Positions 55,563 through 64,000 of a stretch of 64,000 nt of DNA are shown one piece after another (the first letter of the stretch is position 1; the number at the start of each line of letters is the position of its first letter). A program made the position numbers and the translations under genes. Origin of the DNA: Actinernus sp. WN-2022 (Eukaryota; Cnidaria; Anthozoa; Actiniaria; Actinernidae); assembly GCA_030867875.1 (NCBI GenBank), contig JAOWCC010001589.1:77523537-77587536 (forward strand). Reading direction: 5' to 3'. A model generated the notes under the pieces. It saw nothing but the letters and a program-made list of their open reading frames with translations, was not told where the DNA came from and searched no databases.

Positions 55563-56043
55563 GAGAGCAATCGTGGGTATTGGTGCGTTTTTATGGGATC
55601 ACGGCGATTATATATGCATGCGCCAGTTTTTTGACAGCTGTCAATCAAGGTGGTCAAACAAAGAAAGCAGAAAAAAGGTAATTTTTTTTGCATTTGAAGA
55701 AAAAAATGAAAACCAGAAAAAGTCTCGAGAAGTTTCTCGTTTTCACTTTTTCGCGAATAGTGAAATGACAACAAAAAGTTGAGAAAATTGACTTAAGAAA
55801 TTTCCTAGACGACTGTAAGAAATACCCCACCATTTACACAAAAATGGCACTTTTTTCAGGTTTTATGAACGCCAGTGAAATCCACAAAAAAGGTGACATT
55901 TTTCGTTCGTGTATAGAACACAAATCAAGAAACTGATCTTTATTGTCTTTTGTACTTTCTGGATTCAGGTTTTTGTGAAAAAGTAGAATTGCCGGAACCG
56001 ATCACTGATTTATATATCAAGCGGTCACTAGCTACCCTGGTCC

Positions 56044-56128
56044 CAGAGGTTTTCTAGAGAGAGGACAGCCGCGGAGAAAGAGCTGCGAAGCAGCGAGAAG
56101 CGAACTGCGAGAAAACCTCTGGTACTAA
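56044..56128. repeat. Short palindrome
   Basis: ccagaggttttct and agaaaacctctgg face each other around aagagctgcgaagcagcgag. It is a hairpin-type repeat. From 55,565 to 56,040 and 56,130 to 56,860 nothing else is recognised. Confidence 0.55.
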
Positions 56129-57002
56129 GGCGGTGGGTGCCAATCTCACTTTCATGAGGGTCAAGATCTGACTGTCTTTTCCGATTGGAAGAATATTTAA
56201 TGAGCTCAACAAGAACTGTGATTGGTTAGATATATTGTTCTCAGGGACGGAAGGATAAGTAATCATTGTGATATCGTATGGTCAACTAGAGAGGGGACGG
56301 GAATTATTGGCTGGCTCAGCTGCGATCGAAGCCCGCTCGAAATTATAGTATTCGTATGTCGATTCCTCAAATCATATAAGAAGACATCGTATCATCTGTA
56401 CTAAAAGATCGCTTGCATGGATCCCAAGATAACATTACCTAACATTAAGATAAAGCGTTAGTTGGCGTTATAAATCGGAAATCCTACCGACTGGTCATGG
56501 CAAGTCGATAATCTTTCAGTTGCTACCAGATATAAGCAAAGAATTATCATTGAGAGGGTTTAGTTATCCACGGAACGCAATCAGTTATTGTTATCTGCCC
56601 TCTAAAATCATTGGGACTCTCACATTGATCTCAGGTCTTCTCGAACTTTAGAATAGTTGTGTTCTGTAGCATAATTTTCCTGACACTGGATCACTTGTGA
56701 AACGCCATTCAGGTCGGTATTCGTTGTAGATCGGCTACGTACTTTAATGTTTATCCTGCAGACTCTGCAATGGTCGTTTGTTCGAGATTTTACGGCTTTG
56801 AATGGTGCTTTAATTTTACGGGGAGTTCTCTGCTGTGAAAACATCCCCGGGTCGACGAACTGAATCGCATGCATTTGACATGTAAACAAATTAATCTCAA
56901 TCCATTCTTTTACTCTGACTACCCAACTGAACAACTGCTCCACGTTCAGAAGAATGCAACGACTGAGAGAGAACTTCAATTTTTATACTTTTACTTCCAA
57001 CC

Positions 57003-57245
57003 ATGTCTACCCCTCGACCTCGAGTGCAGAGCAGCACCGCCGCAGCGCAAACGGCTAGTTCTAGTGGTACAAGGCGTCCGCTTGACATGGGAGATGCGAA
57101 TACACCGATAGACTCTGGTGTCTTAAAAGAACTCATCAGAAACCAGCAGCTTATTCTACAGCAGAATGAAAAGATATTGGCTGGGCAAGAAAGCCAGGCC
57201 GACAGCGCCACATCAAATAAAATAGAAGTTCCATCTGATGTTAAG
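57003..57245 (+). CDS. First coding exon of an unrecognised gene (candidate)
   Basis: It starts MSTPRPRVQSSTAAAQ in good context (caaccATGTC) and runs 81 codons to donor AAG/GTAAAT. Residues 38-62 (DSGVLKELIRNQQLILQQNE) are predicted helical or coiled coil; the rest is Ser/Thr/Ala-rich. It may belong with the plus-strand exons at 61,772 and 62,304, but the phase (0 here, 2 needed there) requires at least one exon not found. Low complexity and lack of a domain keep this tentative. Confidence 0.35.
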
Positions 57246-57302
57246 GTAAATTTATTTAGTGATTACCAGAGTTTATAGTCATGCCGCGTTAGTAAAGATA
57301 TT

Positions 57303-57665
57303 TCCCGCCTAAATATAATCAGTTGAAGTTCCTTCATGCGCAAAAATTCAACAGATGCGCGGTACGATAGCACACAACCGATGATATTATAATTCCCTCA
57401 TTTATGAGTCAAATGTGTGTATTTCATTGAATTCTGACTCGAGTTTAGCTATGCGAGTGTAAGTCATAAGCCCAGCCTAAATCAGTTGAAGTTTCTTCGG
57501 GCGCAAAAATTCAGATGCGGCAAAATTAAATACTACGAGTCCGGCGATAGCACACAACCGATGATATTATAATTCCCTCATTTATGACTCAAGTTTGTGA
57601 TTCGCGTTGTGACTGAGTTTAGCTCAGCTCACGTGAGTTTTAAGTGATAATTCCCGCCTAAATCA
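57303..57665 (+). repeat. Tandem duplication, about 180 bp
   Basis: aatcagttgaagttccttc to gtgataattcccgcctaaat occurs twice with small changes (shared run: gatagcacacaaccgatgat). Confidence 0.7.
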
Positions 57666-57666
57666 T

Positions 57667-57782
57667 AAGTATAGTATAGTAAAGTGCTGCTACCGCGGTC
57701 CGCAGTCCCGAAGTCGATGAATTTCAATGAACTTTAAGTATAGTAAAGTACTGCTACCGCGGTCCGCAGTCCCGCAGTCGAT
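57667..57782 (+). repeat. Tandem duplication, about 60 bp
   Basis: agtatagtaaagt, ctgctaccgcggtccgcagt and cgatg occur twice. Confidence 0.7.
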
Positions 57783-58125
57783 GTTTTTTATGAAGTCGTA
57801 CACTTCTTGTTCGGGAAAGAGGTTCTTGTATTGGAACTGTACCTCGTTTACATTGTGAATCAAGTTTGAAGTGATGTTGGCGCAAAGTTGCTACTGCCAA
57901 TTGAAACCTTTTGGTAAAGTTTAATGCTTATCAATCGTATCGAACCCAACTAAAAGATTGGCCAATAGGAAGACAAGCACGAAACTCAAAGTCACTTTGC
58001 CGCCTTTGTGCGTTACAAAAGGCCGGTAATTAAACTTGCACTTTAGCTCTGAAATCAAAGCCGCTTTGTCATTTTTCTAAGCTAACAATTAACAATACAT
58101 TGAAAAGGCCTGCGTGTAATGAAGA

Positions 58126-58623
58126 ATGTTTTTGAGTAGCGCCTGTAGAACGAGGCAATAATAACAGTAAGAATCTTTGAGTAGCGCGGATTGGTTTGGT
58201 CTTGCCTGAGCTATAAAAAGAACGAGGCAATAATAACAGTAAGAATCTTTGAGTAGCGCGGTGGTCCGCGGTGTCGATAATATCCTTGATCTTTTGAGAA
58301 CGACGCAATACTATTATCATTTGTATCGCGCAGATTGGTTTGGTCTTGCCTGAGCTATAAAAAGAACGAGGCAATAATAACAGTAAGAATCTTTGAGTAG
58401 CGCGGTGGTCCGCGGTGTCGATAATATCCTTGATCTTTTGAGAACGATGCAATACTATTATCATTTGTATCGCGCGGATTGGTTTGGTCTTGCCTGAGCT
58501 ATAAAAAGAACGAGGCAATAATAACAGTAAGAATCTTTGAGTAGCGCGGTGGTCCGCGGTGTCGATAATATACTTGATCTTTTGAGAACGACGCAATACT
58601 ATTATCATTTGTATCAGTATTGA
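58126..58623 (+). repeat. 143-bp satellite array, left part
   Basis: Units contain gaacgaggcaataataacag, gcgcggtggtccgcggtgtc and ttttgagaacgacgcaatac; starts recur near 58,218, 58,361 and 58,505. The long minus-strand frame over this region (58,069-58,641) is just the array translated. Confidence 0.85.
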
Positions 58624-58630
58624 ACGTAAC

Positions 58631-60461
58631 CAGAAGTCCATAACCAGAAGTGTCCATCTCCCACTATAGGGTTTGGCCCAACAGTTTACAGAGTAGTCTA
58701 TTTATAGAAAGCTTTTCCCGCCATCTCGCAGCCAATCATATTCTTCAAAAATGTATCAGCAGCACCTGATTGGCTAATACAGCGATTTCCTTTGTTTGTA
58801 ATATTGTACAGTTAATTATATATGCGACAAAATTTTGGCGGACAAGGCGAGCGAATGCTACTTGCTAGTGTAGAAACTTCTTGATAATCAGCTATTTCGC
58901 ATTTATAACAGGCAAGAACTGGTGAGCACCATATGTTCAGGAAAGACCATTATAAACCAGAACATGTGGTTCCTTTGTAACCTTTTATTTTCCCATTTCA
59001 TCCGTTTCAGACTTCGTGTTTACAGCACTTGTGTGATGTATACAGAACGAAGCTAAGTTTTGTCTTTTGGTTCATAAACACAGATTTTTGTAGTGATATT
59101 TGGCATAAATACAGCAAGTGATAAATATGACATACAAATCATGCTATTTTTGTTTATAATATGACCTAAGACATGTACTGAAAAAGACAATAACATGTTC
59201 TCTCAAGAGTAATTAAGTGCACCGAGTTTGTTTACTTTGAGTTTGAGCTCAAATGAACATTTGAAAATCCTGTAAGTAATTTGCGTTTGGCAGATAAAAG
59301 AACAGCCCGGCAAATCTCCAAGCAAGGCTTAATAATCGACTGGAACTGAAAGAAAATAGCTATAAACTGTGAAAAAGTCAATTTCTGGTACACTTAACAC
59401 TAGCAAGAAGCGAAGTTTGATTTCAGGCAGTTCATCAAGCACAATCAAACAATGAAACAGTTGTCACTTTGCTGTTTTATTAAAGACACTAACTGTTGTA
59501 CATCTCCAAGAATAAGCTTTACAATCGAAAACTAGAAAACTGAACGCAACTATCGCAGCTGGAGATGAAATTCCAGTTCTTAAAATTAGTACAAACAAGG
59601 GTTTTTTCTTCAGACAACCAGTGAACAATATTATTAGAAGATTTGAATCAAATGCCTCACGGCAACGGGTCATATGCGACCGAGTTTCCAAGGCCGATTT
59701 CAAAACAATTAAATAAAAAATTAAAAGTAAACTTGGCTTACTTTGATTTTATTTTGCCCTTGTATAATGTCAGTTGTTCCTGGCCAGATGAATGTGAATT
59801 TTCGGTTCCGTTTTCATTCATTGTCATAATTCAAACTTTTATACTCGTCGCTAGTCAACACTTGAAGACTTGAAATTTAACTTTCTCAAATCACCCCAAG
59901 ATCCATTAGCAGAGGCACAGATGATCAGTCTATACATTTCTTTTCATTACAATTACAATATCTTCAATTTTAGTCGTCAAAAGCCCGACATTTGCCACCG
60001 TACTTAGCTTTGTAGTTTGTAGCACCGCTTGGCGAACTGTATGTACTGAGCTTCAAACCGGGGGGCACTGCTTGCATAATAAAGGGGAGGTATGTGAGGT
60101 ATCGTCTTCAGAGCCCGACCCAGTTTGCAAAATAAAATGTAATGAAGGTGTTTTTATTAACCAGAATTTCCAATAAAATTTATGAAAATCAACCCGAATT
60201 GATAGTTGATTTGCTCCAAAACAAGACTCAGTTTGCCAAATTGGGCTCAAATTGCAAACCTGTACCCCGTACCGCCGCACATCTCATTGACGTCGTATAT
60301 ATTAGTGACCCCCCGGAGTCCTAACTCCCGCATCTGAGCCAATGTCCGCCATTGATTTTCCCCGCGAAATTTGAGATTAGCATTTCTAAAAATAGACTAC
60401 TCTGTAAACTGATGGGCCGCTACCCCAATACCAGATGGACACTTCTGGTTATGGACTTCTG
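58631..60461. mobile_element. 1.83-kb hAT-like non-autonomous element inside the satellite
   Basis: The ends CAGAAGTCCATAACCAGAAG are inverted copies (the similarity extends about 75 bp, including tttacagagtagtctattt). The flanks repeat ACGTAAC (58,624-58,630 and 60,462-60,468). Ends starting CAG suit hAT, though hAT duplications are usually 8 bp. No transposase frame is present. Confidence 0.7.
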
Positions 60462-60615
60462 ACGTAACGCATTCTCGCAGTCGATAATATCCTTGATCTT
60501 TTGAGAACGACGCAATACTATTATCATTTGTATTAGGTTGAACGTAACGCATTCTCGCAGTCGATAATATCCTTGATCTTTTGAGAACGACACAATACTA
60601 TTTGTGTTGAACATC
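60462..60615 (+). repeat. 143-bp satellite array, right part
   Basis: Two shortened units with acgtaacgcattctcgcagt and ttttgagaacgac continue the array past the inserted element. Confidence 0.75.
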
Positions 60616-60662
60616 GCCTAGAAGTCAATGTCAATTAACGTAAATAGAAACCTACGTTTTAC

Positions 60663-61116
60663 CCCGGGGGGGGGGGGGGGGGGGGGGGACTCCCCATAAA
60701 AATAGACGGGGGTGCTCGACCTATCTTTTAGGGGTTAAAATTGTTAGCAGTGCTATCTCTTAGGGGTCTTCCAAAGGTCTGCTATCTTTTAGGGGTCTCC
60801 GAGATCCAAATTTTTGTGGCCGAGAAAAAATAGCGCTGGATCCTCGAGCATGAGACCCCACAAGTTGAATCGGTATTTACGGCTTCGATATAGAGTTTGA
60901 TCCATCCGAATATTAAAGACGAGGTTATGGGGCAGAGCTTTGTCTCTTATTTCCTTTAGTTTGCACAAATTAATGCCATTTTCTTGTCTTTTGGAGTGCT
61001 ATCTTTTAGGGGTAAAATTTTGTGAGCCACGCCCATATTGCTATCTTTTAGGGGTGAATTTCATTTCTCACGTCGACCACCCCGTCTATTTTTATGGGGA
61101 GTCCCCCCCCCTCGGG
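60663..61116. mobile_element. G-tract MITE with 8-bp target duplication
   Basis: The flanks repeat CGTTTTAC (60,655-60,662 and 61,117-61,124). The ends are CCCGGGGGG and CCCGAGGGGG followed by inverted gactccccataaaaatagac. The left G run is about 23 bases. The interior repeats gctatcttttaggggt five times with variants. The 8-bp duplication suits hAT. 61,125-61,640 shows nothing further. Confidence 0.8.
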
Positions 61117-61771
61117 CGTTTTACATGCGCGCGCGACCACGGACCGCGGTGACAGTACTTTCTGGTAGCTAAAAAAGTGACAGGGTATTCTAAAGTCTAG
61201 CCGAATTGGGAATTGATTACGTGAAATATTTTGTAACGAGAGGTGACGCACAAATTATTCATATTTCTCTAATATGATCGTATCATATATCAGTGTCAAA
61301 AGATGTGTCAAACTAAATTCAAGGCATTTTATAAAACCAAACTTACAATCATCTGAATACACATGTGAAAGCTAGAAATAAAGTAAGGAAATAATGAAAT
61401 ATGTTCAAACATATTGCATCGTTGTACAAACTGATAAAATGTTGAAAAATGATTGTACTACGTATTAAATATCGTCGATAGGCGCGCCAGGAATTCAATG
61501 TTAAACCAAATATTTAAACATATTATTTTTAGATACACAAGCACACAAAATCAAGAGTGTGTAAAAAAACTGGTGGGGGCAGTACAAGGTTGAGGCTATG
61601 AAGAAACTGGACTCCGAATTCTAAGAGTCAAGTAGGCAATACAAAGCAATTGCTTATTAACTTGGACAATGGAATGCGGTTTAACAACATGCAACCGATG
61701 CCAAACTTTCACTTCTCTGCTTATTCTGTTAACCAAGAATGCAGTTATTCATTTCCTGTTAATGTTTTCAG

Positions 61772-61880
61772 CTGGTGCGAGAATCAATTTCCGGACGAGA
61801 GTACAGAGTTTAGGAGAGAGAAAAATAACAGCAAAGATAAACACAGGAACGAGCAAAAGCTATATCAAAGAAAGAAAAGA
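61772..61880 (+). CDS. Internal exon of an unrecognised gene
   Basis: It follows the acceptor tgttttcag and ends at GTAAGT. The frame FPDESTEFRREKNNSKDKHR is lysine/arginine-rich and ends in phase 0, joining the exon at 62,304. Other frames are open too, but only this one links to a matching downstream frame. Confidence 0.45.
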
Positions 61881-62303
61881 GTAAGTAAATGATCCTACAA
61901 AGTAATACTTACACTTTTTTTGTTTTCAGGCCCTGTAGATTTAACCAATACAGCTCAATGAATCTCCAAAATGTCGTCCTGCATTTAGACTACATGATCC
62001 GTATAGTAGTTTCGCTATTAGCGTGCGTAACATGAATAAGTAGAGGTCTGATGCTGAACTATGGACCTACGCGCGCATAAAGCCAACGTTTGATTGACAG
62101 AGAAGGTTTCCTTTGTCGTCACGCAACGCTCACTCCTTCTTTGACAAAGGAAACGGCTGCGAAGGAGACTATCGGGTTGGGACTCACTTTATTTTTGGCG
62201 CCAGCCTCTCTTTGACGCCGTAGGTCTCCGAGGCGGAGAAAGCAAGCTAGAATTACGCTTGGATGAATTAATATGTATCTGGTTTTTTTTTATATTTCTT
62301 CAG

Positions 62304-63263
62304 AAACTCAGCCAACGTGCAGAAATTGTGGCTAAAGCCGATCTGAACACTGAGCAAGCTGCCAAGTATAGTTCCGTTTTAAAAATGGAGTTCATGTCCT
62401 CCGAAGATGTCCTAAGCAGCCACCTGCCCCTCTTCCTATTATTGAGCGCAAAGATCAATTGAAACTACTTGGCGTTACTTTTGAAGACCGTTCCACTAAT
62501 TGGGATACTCATGTAGAATTCCTATTGAGTAAAGCTAGTAGTCGGCTTTATATACTATAAAGAGTATGTAAATATTATAAGTATCCAATCTGCTCTTTCA
62601 TAGCCTTATTATTTCTGTATTCACCTATGCCATCGAAGTATGGGGATGCTGTTTCTATGATAAATATCTCAGTAGAATAGATAGAATGTTTGCTAGAGCT
62701 TTTAGATCAGGGTATTGTTTGGAGAAATACAGTATTTGCAGTATTTTAAACTCTAGGGATAAGAAATTATGGAACAGAATCTCTCAAAATCATACTGCCC
62801 TTGACGATCTGTTTCCACAGAGATCCAGACAACTCCGTGATAGAGGGCATACCTATATTTTGCCTTGTGTAAAAACTGAGAGATTCAAGTCCGCTTTTAT
62901 TAATAGATGTTTTTTCACTTTGTGAAAACATAATTGACTGTTATTAGATTCATTTTTTTTATATATTTATATATATATATATATTTCTTTTTTTCTTTTA
63001 TATATTTTTTGTAAATATTGCACGTTTGATGTGGTATATTTGTTAATAAAGTCTATTATTATTATTATTGAAGAGTCCGGGAAATCTGACAACTCCGGAC
63101 AATATATGTTAATTAAGCCCATTCCCTGGAGGGCCAATGAGGGCCCTGGACAGAAAGGTGGATGAGCCTGCAGCGCTTCACCTCGGAAGAGCAATCGGCA
63201 CGCCCTGTCCCGGAGAGTTATCCACTCTGGGCATTGGAGCAGTCGTTTCGGAAGGACAAATCT
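62304..63263 (+). pseudogene. Last exon of an unrecognised gene, split by a LINE
   Basis: After tttcttcag the frame reads LSQRAEIVAKADLNTEQAAK and MEFMSSE to 62,407. It is interrupted by a LINE and resumes at 63,075 with GQYMLIKPIPWRANE and, after a frameshift, RPVPESYPLWALEQ to a TAG at 63,263. I recall multi-copy cnidarian proteins with MSSEES, PWRxxE and a C-terminal WAL motif; their function is not known to me and they may be transposon-derived. The LINE and the frameshift make this copy non-functional. Confidence 0.5.
62408..63069 (+). mobile_element. 5'-truncated LINE inside the last exon
   Basis: LKLLGVTFEDRSTNWDTHVE and RMFARAFRSGYCLEKYS are reverse transcriptase C-terminal motifs. 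The frame is broken at about 62,560-62,640, and the 3' end is (ATT)n. The flanks repeat GAAGA (62,403-62,407 and 63,070-63,074). Confidence 0.8.
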
Positions 63264-64000
63264 TAGACAGAACATGCGGCCTTTATCTCCGTTGTTTGAT
63301 TTTGCCTTAAGGGCTCATATCGAACGAAAAGGTTCGACTCTTTATCTTATAGATATTAGACTTTAATAGGCGGCTTGGACCAAATGTCAAACTTTTCATG
63401 ACACGACGCAATTAAAGCGAAAGATCATAAGAATATATCATCTCATTATTGCATTCGTACGTTTCACATGACAATTTCGAAGCTTGGCCTCATATATATG
63501 TAGTACAGCTTTCACAATGTTAAAGGTCGAACTGTTTATGTATAAAGGAACAATCCATATGTCTATTGAATGTCTAACTATATTTAAGAGAAAGCATTGA
63601 GGATGAGGGAGTATGATTTGTGTTTGCTCTTGAATTAAGTCTCAATTGGAAGCCGGTTTAATCTGAAATGTAAGCATTGTAAGCTCGTACTGATTAGGAT
63701 AATATGGAAATTATCTTTATCTATATTTGCCATGTATTCAATACATTAGACTGAGTTTAATTAAACTGGTGAAACGCTGCAACATTATCTACTCGTCTGC
63801 CTTTTTTTAATATTTTGATTTATTTTAATCCAATTAAAAGGAGACACTGGGGATTTCCCGATAAGGAAAACGCAATGCGAAAATTAATGTTAACTTATTT
63901 GTTTTACTTTAAGTTTTTTTTTCGATATTTATACTTCAGTTTGTATCGTTTAGAAAAAAGTATTTTCTATCGAAAACGTTAGTAAACTTCACATTTACGC
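63264..64000. other. No feature recognised
   Basis: AT-rich sequence with no repeat, splice pattern or coding frame that could be supported. Confidence 0.3.

Noticed and set aside
58069..58641. 190-codon minus-strand open frame
   Set aside because: It is the 143-bp satellite translated; the peptide repeats with the DNA unit and has no independent support.

Overview
The window looks like nuclear DNA of an invertebrate animal, most likely an anthozoan cnidarian such as a coral. Genes have short exons with GT-AG introns, and most of the sequence is transposon-derived: LINE remnants, tRNA-derived SINEs, hairpin and inverted-repeat elements, and one Ty3/Gypsy-like LTR element. The anthozoan label is inference from the style of the repeat families; no marker gene settles it.

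Left part (about 1-13,200). The minus strand carries most of a glutathione synthetase gene (GSS). Ten coding exons could be placed by splice sites, reading phase and similarity to animal GSS, from the start codon at 13,135 down to an exon ending at 463. The C-terminal exons lie beyond the left edge. The introns are filled with SINEs, a hammerhead-ribozyme-like motif, palindromes, a minisatellite split by a LINE, and a DNA element built from two interleaved inverted repeats.

Middle (13,200-32,000). No convincing host gene was seen here. It holds at least six LINE fragments, three partly overlapping SINE copies, satellite-like arrays and several inverted-repeat elements. The most striking is a 3.0-kb element (23,082-26,088) whose terminal inverted repeats contain 20-bp tandem arrays and which has split a SINE with a 6-bp target duplication.

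Nested stack (32,580-46,310). A hairpin-ended repeat was interrupted by a Ty3/Gypsy-like retrotransposon (33,052-46,095). That element's 5' LTR was then split by another hairpin-ended repeat plus a nearly full-length LINE, and its integrase region was split by a third small element. An empty copy of the retrotransposon target site survives at 51,716-51,905. The retrotransposon encodes gag, a MYND-type zinc finger, protease, reverse transcriptase, RNase H and integrase, all damaged by frameshifts or stops.

Right part (46,300-64,000). This holds a 22-copy 73-bp array, a 2.85-kb element with a 9-bp target duplication, two G-tract-ended elements, a 1.83-kb element inside a 143-bp satellite, and the plus-strand exons of an unrecognised gene. 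The last exon of that gene has been split by a LINE with a 5-bp target duplication.
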